A DNA stretch of 7,017 nucleotides from an uncultured Clostridia bacterium (GCA_945487445.1 CALYTU010000078.1:1-7017); one strand, 5' to 3'; shown: positions 1 to 6,894, counted from the first letter of the stretch. Notes: generated from the sequence alone by a model not told the origin. A program made the numbers and translations.

Positions 1-383
1 GGATATAAGAGCGTGATGACACAAACGAATCGGGCAGTCCGTTCCTCGGAGCGGACGCCGCGCAAATTTTCCAAGAGGAAATTCAGCCGATCCCAGTCCG
101 TCACACATTCCGGTGCACCGTAGCGGGCGGAATAGATCCCCGGGGCTCCGCCCAAAACGTCTACGCAAAGGCCGGAGTCGTCGGCAATAGCCGGCAGCCC
201 TGTCGCCTCCATAACGGCCCGTGCCTTGAGCTCGGAATTCTCCTCGAAGGTAGTTCCCGTCTCCTCCACGTCGATGTGAACGCCGAGGTCGGACTGAAGC
301 ACCAATTCCATATCATATTTGTCCAGAATTGCCTGGATCTCTGCCAGCTTATGACGGTTTTGAGAAGCAAGTACAACTTTCAT
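1..383 (-). CDS. rdgB: RdgB/Ham1-family ITP/XTP pyrophosphatase, 3' end cut by the window edge
   Basis: The enzyme hydrolyses non-canonical purine triphosphates (ITP, dITP, XTP) to monophosphate plus pyrophosphate in the cytoplasm, keeping deaminated bases out of nucleic acids. About 127 codons are visible of a family length near 200. Visible motifs: the N-terminal nucleotide-binding segment SQNRHK (residues 7-12), TFEENS (45-50; the last residue is usually Ala), IADDSGL (66-72) with the acidic catalytic pair, GAPGIYSARY (79-88), and RFVCVITL (118-125). The middle block is nearly identical to the E. coli enzyme from memory. The start ATG overlaps the rph stop as ATGA, and an AGAGG lies 11 bases upstream inside rph, so translation is probably coupled to rph. 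The C-terminal third, including the usual SHRG-type motif, is outside the window. No frameshift is seen. Confidence 0.95.
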   Translation of the reverse strand, partial: MKVVLASQNRHKLAEIQAILDKYDMELVLQSDLGVHIDVEETGTTFEENSELKARAVMEATGLPAIADDSGLCVDVLGGAPGIYSARYGAPECVTDWDRLNFLLENLRGVRSEERTARFVCVITLLY

Positions 384-1093
384 AGGATGATATACCTCTT
401 TAAGATCTCACACAATTCCGCGTTTCCCTTGCGGCACAGTTCCAGAAGGGAAAGCTGTTCCTCAAGCGTGTAGGGTCTTCCCTCTCCTGTGGCCTGCAGC
501 TCGATGATCCGCCCTTCCGCCGTCATAACGCAGTTCATGTCAACCGCAGCATGACTGTCTTCCTCATAGCAGAGGTCCAGCATTGGCCGGTTGTCAACAA
601 CCCCGGCTGAAATCCCGCTGACATAGGTGGTAAGCGGCATGGTCTCCAGGTCGCCGCGCTTTTTCAATCGTTTCAGCGCCAGAGCCAGGGCAAGAAAACC
701 GCCGGTGACGGATGCGGTCCGTGTGCCTCCGTCGCCCTGCAAAACGTCGCAGTCGATGGTTACGGTCCGCTCCCCCAAAGCCAACAAATCGACGGCGCCG
801 CGAAGGCTGCGCCCGATCAGGCGCTGAATCTCCGCGCTCCGGGCAGAGAGCTTGAGCTTGGAGATGTCACGACCGGAGCGTTCCCGGTTGGCCCTGGGCA
901 GCATAGAATACTCCGCTGTGACCCACCCGCCCTGCTTGACATGCAGGGGGACCTTATTCTCCACAGAGGCGTTGCACAGAACCACGGTGCTGCCGATCTC
1001 AATCAAGCAGGAGCCTTCCGCAAATTTGGTAAAATCAGGGGTAATCTTCACGGGGCGAAGCTGGTCATACGATCTGCCGTCTATCCGTGTCAT
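380..1093 (-). CDS. rph: Ribonuclease PH (tRNA nucleotidyltransferase)
   Basis: A phosphorolytic 3'-5' exoribonuclease that trims tRNA precursors and other RNAs using phosphate, releasing nucleoside diphosphates; the family forms hexameric rings. With the chosen start the protein is 237 residues, normal for the family. Visible motifs: GRSYDQLRPV near the N-terminus, GWVTAEYSMLPRA (56-68), AEIQRLIGRSLR (87-98) preceded by an Arg likely to bind phosphate, the phosphate-binding GDGGTRTAS (120-128), and the acidic pair in EEDSHAAVDMN (177-187), then GRIIELQATGEG. An in-frame ATG at 1111 would add six residues, but AAGGAG sits six bases before the ATG at 1093 and the shorter protein matches the family N-terminus. 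It follows ftsY after about 90 bases with no clear promoter or terminator between them, and its stop overlaps the rdgB start. This pairing with rdgB is common in Gram-positive bacteria. Confidence 0.96.
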   Translation of the reverse strand: MTRIDGRSYDQLRPVKITPDFTKFAEGSCLIEIGSTVVLCNASVENKVPLHVKQGGWVTAEYSMLPRANRERSGRDISKLKLSARSAEIQRLIGRSLRGAVDLLALGERTVTIDCDVLQGDGGTRTASVTGGFLALALALKRLKKRGDLETMPLTTYVSGISAGVVDNRPMLDLCYEEDSHAAVDMNCVMTAEGRIIELQATGEGRPYTLEEQLSLLELCRKGNAELCEILKRYIIL

Positions 1094-1099
1094 AGCAAT

Positions 1100-1105
1100 C
1101 TCCTT
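1100..1105 (-). promoter_or_regulatory. Ribosome binding site that sets the rph start
   Basis: On the minus strand AAGGAG is followed by six bases and then ATG at 1093. The alternative ATG at 1111 has only a weak GGTGA-like sequence some twelve bases upstream. The site lies inside the longer reading frame, so it argues that the first six codons of that frame are leader sequence. Confidence 0.75.
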
Positions 1106-1183
1106 CTCCATACAAAATATCCGTCACCCTTCTTTCATGCTCGCGTCGGAGCCAATCGGCGTCAGAGTATCGCAAGCTTTCGC

Positions 1184-2077
1184 TCAGAGCAGGGCGTCTA
1201 CAAATTCTCTTGCCTGGAAGGGCATGAGATCGTCAATGCCCTCTCCGACACCGATATACTTCACCGGAATCTGCAGCTCGTCCGCCACGGCGATCACGAT
1301 ACCGCCCTTGGCTGTGCCGTCCAGCTTAGTCAGGACGATACCCGTGACCCCGGCAATCTGCTTGAACTGCTTGGCCTGCAAAAGACCGTTCTGCCCGGTG
1401 GTTCCGTCGAGCACCAGCAGGACCTCCTTGCTGCTATTGGGCAGCTCGCGATCAATGACCCGGCTGATCTTGCCAAGCTCGTTCATCAAATTGGCCTTGT
1501 TGTGCAGCCGGCCGGCAGTATCGCAAATGATGACGTCCGCGCCGCGAGCTTTCGCGGCGGAAATGCCGTCATAGACCACGGCAGCAGGGTCCGCCCCTTC
1601 ATGCTGACGAACAAGCTCCACACCCGCGCGGTTCGCCCAAATCTCGAGCTGATCGGCTGCAGCGGCGCGAAAGGTATCCGCCGCACAGAGCAGAATGCGT
1701 TTTCCTTCCCCGGCAAGCTGACTGGACAGCTTGCCGATGGTTGTGGTCTTGCCCACGCCGTTGACGCCGATCACCAGCACGACCGCAGGCTTGGTGTCGA
1801 GATCCAGAGCGGAATCACCAACCTCCAGCATCTCCACAAGAATATCTTTTAATGCCTCGTGGACCTCCTCTGCTTCGCGGAGCTTCTGCGTTTTGACCCG
1901 CTCGCGCAAGGCCTCCACGGTCTTGAGGGAGGTTTCCACGCCGATATCGGCCAGGATCAACCGCTCCTCCAGTTCCTCATAAAACTCTTCGTCCACGCCG
2001 CGAAAGGCGGGGAAAATGTTTCCTAAACTCTTTTTGGTCTTGGTCAGACCTTTTTTGATCTTATCAAAAAAACCCAT
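1184..2077 (-). CDS. ftsY: Signal recognition particle receptor FtsY
   Basis: FtsY is the SRP GTPase at the inner face of the cytoplasmic membrane. It receives ribosome-nascent chain complexes from Ffh/4.5S RNA and hands them to the Sec translocon. The protein has 297 residues. A Lys-rich amphipathic N-terminus (MGFFDKIKKGLTKTKKSLGN) fits membrane attachment; the long acidic A domain of enterobacterial FtsY is absent, as in many Gram-positives. The helical N domain spans roughly residues 25-90. The G domain shows GVNGVGKT (P-loop, 104-111), DTFRAAA (134-140), DTAGR (186-190), TKLDG (250-254) and GVGEGIDDL (276-284). The start has GGAGG four bases upstream. It lies 104 bases downstream of smc on the same strand, the conserved smc-ftsY arrangement, and precedes rph. 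No missing catalytic residue is seen. Confidence 0.97.
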   Translation of the reverse strand: MGFFDKIKKGLTKTKKSLGNIFPAFRGVDEEFYEELEERLILADIGVETSLKTVEALRERVKTQKLREAEEVHEALKDILVEMLEVGDSALDLDTKPAVVLVIGVNGVGKTTTIGKLSSQLAGEGKRILLCAADTFRAAAADQLEIWANRAGVELVRQHEGADPAAVVYDGISAAKARGADVIICDTAGRLHNKANLMNELGKISRVIDRELPNSSKEVLLVLDGTTGQNGLLQAKQFKQIAGVTGIVLTKLDGTAKGGIVIAVADELQIPVKYIGVGEGIDDLMPFQAREFVDALL

Positions 2078-2088
2078 GTTTCCTCCAT

Positions 2089-2111
2089 TGAAATGCTTTC
2101 ATTGAGAAAGC
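2089..2111 (-). promoter_or_regulatory. Small hairpin(s) in the ftsY leader next to the ribosome binding site
   Basis: The 104-bp smc-ftsY gap contains GCTTTC (2095-2100) and GAAAGC (2106-2111), a six-base-pair stem with a five-base loop. A competing stem, TGAAA-TGC-TTTCA (2089-2101), shares bases with it, so only one can form. The ftsY GGAGG (2082-2086) lies just downstream. There is no T-run, so this is not an intrinsic terminator. A role in ftsY translation is only a possibility; short AT-rich stems like this arise by chance. Confidence 0.25.
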
Positions 2112-2181
2112 CCTGTTTCAATCTGAATCGGAATCGTTTACTGATTCTGCCATTCATTTTATCCAAAAACCGCATTTTGTA

Positions 2182-5100
2182 TTATACCGTAGTCTTCAAA
2201 CCCAGCTCCTTTTCCAACCCGTCCAGATCCAGATGCAGAATCTTGGATACGCCCTGCTCCTGCATGGTGACGCCGAACAGTGCGTCTGCCTCTTCCATCG
2301 TACCACGGCGGTGCGTAATGACGATAAACTGAGTTTTGGCGCAAAGCTGTCGCAGGTAGGCGGCATAGCGTTCCACGTTTCTATCATCCAGGGCGGCGTC
2401 GATCTCGTCAAGCATGCAAAAGGGCGTGGGACGCACCTTCAAAATTGCAAAGTACAAAGCAATGGCCACAAAGGCCTTTTCGCCGCCGGAGAGCAGCGTG
2501 ATCGTCTTGAGCTGCTTCCCGGGGGGCTGGACCTTGATCTCAATTCCGCAAGACAGCGGCTCGTTTGGATTCTCCAGCTCCAGAGACGCCCGGCCGCCGC
2601 CGAACATCTCCACGAAAGTCTCGCCAAAATAGTGGTTGATGCGGACAAATTCCTCCGTAAAGATTTCTGTCATGTGCCTGGTGATGTCCCGGATGATCCC
2701 CTCCAACTCCCGCTTGGATTGAATCACGTCGTCCCGCTGGCCGGAGAGGTAAGTATAACGTTCGTTCACCCGCTCAAATTCCTCGATGGCGCCCAAATTC
2801 GGCGTACCAAGGCCGTGAATCTTTCGGCGCAGCTCCGCTACCCTTCGGTTGGCGACCGTGACGGATTCCATTTCGGCCGCGTATGCAGGTGCGGTTGAGG
2901 GGGTCAGCTCATAACTGTCCCAAAGCTTGTCAACGATCTGCTTTTCCTCCAGGCGAGCTGTGTTCTTTTTTGTCTCCAGACGGGCGGACTCTCGTTCCAT
3001 GTCGATGATGTCTTTATTCTTCTGCTGAGCGTCCCGATCCGTGACGGTGCGCTGCGTCTCCGTCTCATTGCGATGTTCAATCGCCTCACGCAGCGCAGTC
3101 CGAAGGACTTCGGTCTGCACGGTCTGATCGGATAAAAGCCCGTTGTTCTCCCCGATCCGATCCTCAAGCAGACGGCTCTGGCTTTCCAGCTCTTCGATCA
3201 GCTCCTGCTTCTGGCTTCGGTCGCCTTCCAAAGAGGCTGCAAGCTCCTCCAACTGGCGCAGGCTCTCCATTGCAGTCAGCTTTTCCGCGTTGAGTCCGGC
3301 CACAGCCATCTTCTTCTCAGTCAGCTCATCGGTCAGGCTGCTGCCCTCCTTGCTGAGCTGCGTCTGATCCACGGATAGCGCATCAATGGCGGCGGAGAGC
3401 TCGCGGCCTCTGGCCTCCAGCGTTTCACTGTCACGATTCAGAGCAGCTAAGCGCCGTGCATCAGTTTTGATCCGTTCCCCCAGCGCGTCAAGCTCGCGCT
3501 GGTTGCCGTCGCCCGCCTGACAAATCGCGTCGAACAGGACGGCGTATTGTTTTTCCTCGCCCTCCAGGCGAAGAATCTGATCCTCAAATTCTCTTAACTT
3601 TCCAAGAATGGCAGTCTGCTCGAAGCCCACCAGATCCCGCTGACGGTTGGCCTCGGCGGACTCCCGGCTCAACGCTTCCCGTTGGGCGGTCAGCTTGGAA
3701 ACCTGGGCCTCCAGACGGCTGAGCTCATTCGCGCGGGACAGAACGCCGGCAGAACGACTGACGCTGCCGCCAGTCATGGAGCCGCCGGCATTCATCACCT
3801 GACCGTCCAGGGTGACGATTTTAAACCGACTTTTATAGCGACGGGCGATCGCAATCGCGTCGTCCATTGTCTCAACGATCACGGTACGTCCCAGCAGGTT
3901 TTCGACAACCCGACGGTACCGCTCGTCAAATCTTACCAGCGAGGATGCAATTCCGATAAATCCGCTGCATTCTTCCAGCCCGCGCTCTTGCAGCAAACGG
4001 CTCTCCATGGCGGAAAGGGGCAGAAAGGTTGCGCGGCCCACGTCCCGGAGCTTAAGCTGCATAATCGCCTGCTTGGCGTCTTCCTCAGAGGAAACAACCA
4101 CGTGCTGCATAGCGCTGCCCAAAGCAATCTCCAGCGCGACAGAGTATCGGTCGTCCGTCTGGATCAGGCGGGAGAATGGACCAAATATATTTCGCAGCGT
4201 CCCATTGTCGGCCTGCTGCATAACAAATTTGACTGCTTTTGAGTAGCCCTCATATTCCCGCTCCATCTCACGGAAGAGGTTGAGCCGGGAGACGACTGTA
4301 TCCAGTCTGACGCTGCAATCCTGGAGCTCCTGCCGGAGCTGTTCAGCTTTTTCCTCACGGGTTTTCTGACGCAGCGCGTAACCGGCCAGCGCATTTTTGC
4401 ATCCCTGCGCCTCCTCCCGTGCCGTCTCCAGCGACTTGCGGCAATCCGTCAGCTGCTTCGCGGTCTCGTCCTTTCTGGCAAGCGCAGCATCCCGATCCGC
4501 GTTCAGCTCCTCCTCCCGCTCGCGACTGCGGGTCATTGCCTCGGTCAACGCAGCGATATCCGCTCGTTTGGCGGCCAGATCAGCCGCGCAGGCTGCGTGT
4601 CGATTGCGTAGCTCCAGATAATTTCGGTTCATGCCCTCGGAGGACTCCGTCAGCGTTTGCAAATCTTTCTGGATAGCAGCAAGACGCAGCTCGAGCGTGC
4701 GCGTCTCGCTGTCGATCTCAGCCAAGCGTTCACGTCGCTCCAAGATTTGGTCCCGGATGCTGCTGCGGCGGCCGTCCTCGTCGGAAAGCTCCTGGCGCAG
4801 ACGGGCCAGATTTTCCGCAGCATTGCGCTTCTCGCCCTCCAGCACGTCTCCTCGCCCGGAAAGGCGCTGCAGCTCGGTCTCCGCCTGCGAGATGGCCTCA
4901 CGGCGGGTCTCGATTTCCACATCTCGCTCGTGAAGTTCCCCGCTCAGACGCTCCGCTTTTTTATAAAGTGCCTCCAGATTCTCGTGCTCCCGGGCCAGAA
5001 TGAAGGCGGCAGCGTTATAATCCTCCTCCGCCTTCTGCGCGGCGGCTGCCAGTGTTTGCAGGCTGTGGAGCCAAACCGCAACCTCCTGTCCCTTGAGCTC

Positions 5101-5760
5101 TTCGCGCAGGGCAAGGTATTTTTTTGCCTTCTCCGACTGCTCCCGCAGGGGCCCCACCTGGAGCTCCAGTTCGGAGATCTTGTCGTTGATGCGCATTAAA
5201 TTGTCTTCCGTTCGCTCCAGGCGGCGTTCCGTCTCTTCCTTACGGTGACGGTATTTGGAGATACCCGCGGCCTCCTCGAAGATCTCGCGGCGATCTGTGC
5301 TTTTAACGGAAAGAATCTCGTCGATCCGGCCCTGAGAAATATTGGAATATCCCTCCTTGCCAAGACCCGTATCCATAAAGAGCTCGTTCACATCGCGCAG
5401 CCGCGCGGATTGCTTGTTGATATAGAATTCATTTTCGCCGGACCTGAAGTAGCGGCGTGTGACCATCACCTCGTCGCTGTCTATCATGAAATACCGATCG
5501 GAGTTGTCAAAAATCAGGCTGGCCTCGGCAAAGCCGAGCTGTGGGCGCTTCAATGTGCCACCGAAGATCACGTCCTCCATTTTGACGCCCCGCAGAGACC
5601 TGGAGCTCTGTTCGCCCATGACCCAGCGAATTGCGTCGGAAATATTGGATTTGCCGGACCCGTTGGGCCCAACAATGGCAGTGATATCGCCGTCAAATTG
5701 CAGACGGATCTTGTCCGGAAAGCTTTTAAAGCCCTGCAGGTCGAGGGATTTCAGGTACAC
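2182..5760 (-). CDS. smc: Chromosome partition protein SMC
   Basis: SMC is the ATPase core of the bacterial condensin (with ScpA and ScpB). It loops and compacts DNA and aids segregation of new origins. From the GTG start the protein has 1192 residues, a normal family length. Order: N-terminal ATPase half with Walker A GPNGSGKS (31-38), Arg-containing SSRSLRG (52-58) and ISQGR (Q-loop region, 141-145); a long Glu/Arg/Leu-rich coiled coil; the hinge at about 503-666 ending in NAGGSMTGGS; the returning coiled coil; then signature LSGGEK (1090-1095), Walker B FCMLDE (1114-1119) and H-loop VITH (1147-1150). An ATG six codons upstream (5778) gives 1198 residues, but AGGAG lies seven bases before the GTG, the encoded M-YLKSLDLQGFKSF then aligns with the B. 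subtilis start, and a promoter sits at a suitable distance. Stop is TAA. No frameshift or lost ATPase residue is seen. The rnc gene that often precedes smc in Firmicutes is not here. Confidence 0.97.
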   Translation of the reverse strand: MYLKSLDLQGFKSFPDKIRLQFDGDITAIVGPNGSGKSNISDAIRWVMGEQSSRSLRGVKMEDVIFGGTLKRPQLGFAEASLIFDNSDRYFMIDSDEVMVTRRYFRSGENEFYINKQSARLRDVNELFMDTGLGKEGYSNISQGRIDEILSVKSTDRREIFEEAAGISKYRHRKEETERRLERTEDNLMRINDKISELELQVGPLREQSEKAKKYLALREELKGQEVAVWLHSLQTLAAAAQKAEEDYNAAAFILAREHENLEALYKKAERLSGELHERDVEIETRREAISQAETELQRLSGRGDVLEGEKRNAAENLARLRQELSDEDGRRSSIRDQILERRERLAEIDSETRTLELRLAAIQKDLQTLTESSEGMNRNYLELRNRHAACAADLAAKRADIAALTEAMTRSREREEELNADRDAALARKDETAKQLTDCRKSLETAREEAQGCKNALAGYALRQKTREEKAEQLRQELQDCSVRLDTVVSRLNLFREMEREYEGYSKAVKFVMQQADNGTLRNIFGPFSRLIQTDDRYSVALEIALGSAMQHVVVSSEEDAKQAIMQLKLRDVGRATFLPLSAMESRLLQERGLEECSGFIGIASSLVRFDERYRRVVENLLGRTVIVETMDDAIAIARRYKSRFKIVTLDGQVMNAGGSMTGGSVSRSAGVLSRANELSRLEAQVSKLTAQREALSRESAEANRQRDLVGFEQTAILGKLREFEDQILRLEGEEKQYAVLFDAICQAGDGNQRELDALGERIKTDARRLAALNRDSETLEARGRELSAAIDALSVDQTQLSKEGSSLTDELTEKKMAVAGLNAEKLTAMESLRQLEELAASLEGDRSQKQELIEELESQSRLLEDRIGENNGLLSDQTVQTEVLRTALREAIEHRNETETQRTVTDRDAQQKNKDIIDMERESARLETKKNTARLEEKQIVDKLWDSYELTPSTAPAYAAEMESVTVANRRVAELRRKIHGLGTPNLGAIEEFERVNERYTYLSGQRDDVIQSKRELEGIIRDITRHMTEIFTEEFVRINHYFGETFVEMFGGGRASLELENPNEPLSCGIEIKVQPPGKQLKTITLLSGGEKAFVAIALYFAILKVRPTPFCMLDEIDAALDDRNVERYAAYLRQLCAKTQFIVITHRRGTMEEADALFGVTMQEQGVSKILHLDLDGLEKELGLKTTV

Positions 5761-5767
5761 AGGCTTA

Positions 5768-5772
5768 CTCCT
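5768..5772 (-). promoter_or_regulatory. Ribosome binding site favouring a GTG start for smc
   Basis: AGGAG on the minus strand ends seven bases before GTG at 5760. It lies within codons 3-4 of the longer ATG-initiated frame, whose own ATG (5778) has no good site and would leave a leader of only about seven bases from the predicted transcription start. Confidence 0.7.
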
Positions 5773-5791
5773 ACTCATAGAAATTCACTGT

Positions 5792-5820
5792 ATTATAACA
5801 GAATTCCCGCCTTATTGCAA
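5792..5820 (-). promoter_or_regulatory. Sigma-A-type promoter for smc
   Basis: On the minus strand, TTGCAA (5815-5820) is separated by exactly 17 bases from a consensus TATAAT (5792-5797), with a TG extension one base before the -10. Transcription would begin near 5785, leaving a leader of about 25 bases to the GTG start of smc. The -35 overlaps the loop, and the spacer the 3' arm, of the palindrome at 5797-5835, so hairpin or cruciform formation or a protein bound to the palindrome would occlude the promoter. The match is by eye; no start-site data are available. Confidence 0.7.
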
Positions 5821-5840
5821 GACGGGAATTCTGTTTTTTT
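5797..5840 (+). terminator. Long inverted repeat followed by T7, reading as a plus-strand intrinsic terminator
   Basis: Bases 5797-5813 and 5819-5835 form a 17-bp stem with one G-T type pair and a five-base loop, each arm carrying CGGGAATTCTGTT or its complement. On the plus strand it is followed by seven T residues (5834-5840), the classic terminator layout. On the minus strand, where all the genes lie, it is followed by ATAATAC instead of a T-run, so it should be a poorer terminator for the acetyltransferase transcript, although it sits in the expected place 27 bases after that gene's stop. It may be partly bidirectional, may stop antisense transcription, or may be an operator overlapping the smc promoter. 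Confidence 0.65.
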
Positions 5841-5861
5841 AAAAACCGATCGGATTCTGAA

Positions 5862-6485
5862 TCATTTTATTGCGGAATTGGTTTGCAGGTAGTCTTCCCG
5901 CCACAGAATCATTTCCTTGGTGGTAATCCTACGGCCATCGTGTTCATACACGTGATCCATCCAATGCCGCATTCCCAGCTTTTTCTGCATGCCGCCGGAG
6001 GCCTCATTAAAGTCAAAATAACCCGCGTTGACAAATTCCAGGTCTGCATCAAGGAAGAACCGCGCAAAAGCGGCTCGAAACACCGCGCTCATGATCCCCT
6101 GCCGCCACCAGTATTCGTTCAGAACGCAGGAAAGAGACACGCCACGCTTTTGCCTGAGCGTTTCATCCATCTCCAAAAACGGATACCTGCCAATGGAAAA
6201 ATTGCCGATGACCTTCCCGCTCTGTTTCAGCGCAACGGCAAAGCAAGTGACGGGATGAGAAGTATCCATGATCCACATCAAAATCTCCCGCGCGTCCTCC
6301 ACGCTTTCGACCGGGATGTTGCCGCTGAGCCGCTGCTGCTCCTTCTGCGAAAGAAATTCAAACAGGTCATTGAGATCCCCCTCCCGAAACGGACGCAGAA
6401 AAACGCGGTCTGTCTCGATTGGCTTTTGGATCATCAAATCAGAGACCTCTTTCAGGACTGTTTTCGCAAACTCGGATAAATCCAT
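5862..6485 (-). CDS. GNAT-family N-acetyltransferase (RimJ/RimL-like, Acetyltransf_3 type)
   Basis: The 207-residue protein is a probable acetyl-CoA-dependent N-acetyltransferase; the substrate (protein N-terminus, antibiotic or small metabolite) cannot be told from sequence. Visible features: the family opening IETDRVFLRPFREGDLNDLFEF (23-44, typical of RimJ/RimL relatives), a beta strand GKVIGNFSIGR (90-100), the acetyl-CoA loop region SCVLNEYWWRQGIMSAV (119-135) corresponding to the usual W-x-x-G-x-(M/A)-(T/S) pattern, and FNEASGGMQKKLGM (159-172) matching the N-x-A-S...K-L-G motif. The start at 6485 has GGAGG seven bases upstream. An internal Met at residue 18 is closer to the usual family N-terminus but has a weaker site, so the first 17 residues are a modest extension. 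The 5' end lies inside the upstream helicase-remnant frame, so transcription probably comes from the promoter at 6929-6957. It is probably not part of the smc operon proper. Confidence 0.9.
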   Translation of the reverse strand: MDLSEFAKTVLKEVSDLMIQKPIETDRVFLRPFREGDLNDLFEFLSQKEQQRLSGNIPVESVEDAREILMWIMDTSHPVTCFAVALKQSGKVIGNFSIGRYPFLEMDETLRQKRGVSLSCVLNEYWWRQGIMSAVFRAAFARFFLDADLEFVNAGYFDFNEASGGMQKKLGMRHWMDHVYEHDGRRITTKEMILWREDYLQTNSAIK

Positions 6486-6894
6486 GGGAGCACCTCCAGT
6501 TTCTATGTATCATTCTGTTCTCGTTGTTCTGCTTTGGGCCACGTGAGCTACGTTTATGGCTATAGGGAATGGAATAGTACCTTTCCAGCATGTCCACCCA
6601 TTGATGCGCCAGATCTGCGTTTGGAATGCAGAGAAGGATTCTTGTTTGGCCCTCCAGCCACCGCTGATTGATGACCAGCATGGCTTCATGGCTTTTGCCC
6701 CTCCCGGCTTCGTCGCAGAGGATGACGCCCTTTTGACAGGGAGAGCGCAGGGCAAAGCTGGCAGCTGCAATTCGGAAGGGGTATACCTGAATATCAGAGG
6801 ACGCATAGACAGGCAAAAAATGCTCACGCGCAGAGAGACTATCCAGCATTCTGGCAGCGTAATACGCATGAAACGGCGTTTGCAGCAACATCAT
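6439..6894 (-). pseudogene. Truncated SNF2/DEAD-like superfamily 2 helicase remnant (N-terminal fragment)
   Basis: The frame encodes 151 residues. Residues 1-111 resemble the N-terminus of a large SNF2-related helicase: TPFHAYYAARMLDSL near the start, FLPVYASSDIQVYPFRIAAASFALRSP (26-52), a Walker A-like DEAGRGKS (61-68) and a motif Ia-like stretch RILLCIPNADLAHQW (85-99). After YYSIPY the similarity stops and a basic, low-information tail follows, whose last part simply reads the acetyltransferase ribosome binding site and first 16 codons in another frame. Walker B/DEAH and the second RecA domain are missing, so it cannot work as a helicase. The other two frames past the break show no helicase motifs, which suggests a deletion more than a single frameshift. 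It keeps an ATG (6894) with GGAG five bases upstream and a good promoter. It could instead be expressed as a short protein; the family assignment is from memory of motifs. Confidence 0.65.
6493..6497 (-). promoter_or_regulatory. Acetyltransferase ribosome binding site inside the helicase remnant
   Basis: GGAGG is followed by seven bases and the ATG at 6485. It lies within the translated tail of the upstream remnant, whose stop is 47 bases into the acetyltransferase gene. Ribosomes finishing the remnant would cross this site, which could either couple or interfere with initiation of the acetyltransferase. Confidence 0.7.

Noticed and set aside
161..376. A minus-strand frame of 71 codons within rdgB
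   Set aside because: It is an alternative frame of rdgB; the true frame starts at 383 and carries all the family motifs.
1540..1559. A perfect 8-bp GC-rich hairpin (CGCCGCGA, loop of four, TCGCGGCG) inside ftsY
   Set aside because: It falls within codons for an Ala/Arg-rich helix of the FtsY G domain and has no T-run, so coding constraint and GC bias explain it.
941..1852. A 303-codon open frame on the plus strand opposite ftsY and the ftsY-rph gap
   Set aside because: It is antisense to clearly real FtsY and RNase PH coding sequence, its translation shows no family motif, and long antisense frames are common in GC-rich genes.
2177..2182. A perfect TATAAT on the minus strand at the smc stop codon, as a possible ftsY promoter
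   Set aside because: No -35-like hexamer is found 16-18 bases upstream and there is no TG extension, so the -10 alone is not enough.
5838..5843. A possible plus-strand promoter using the palindromic TTGCAA at 5815 with TTTAAA 17 bases downstream
   Set aside because: The -10 matches only four of six bases, it lies in the terminator T-run, and no plus-strand gene follows.
5245..5892. A plus-strand open frame of about 215 codons opposite the 5' end of smc
   Set aside because: It runs antisense to the conserved SMC ATPase head, crosses the terminator-like palindrome, and has no recognisable product.
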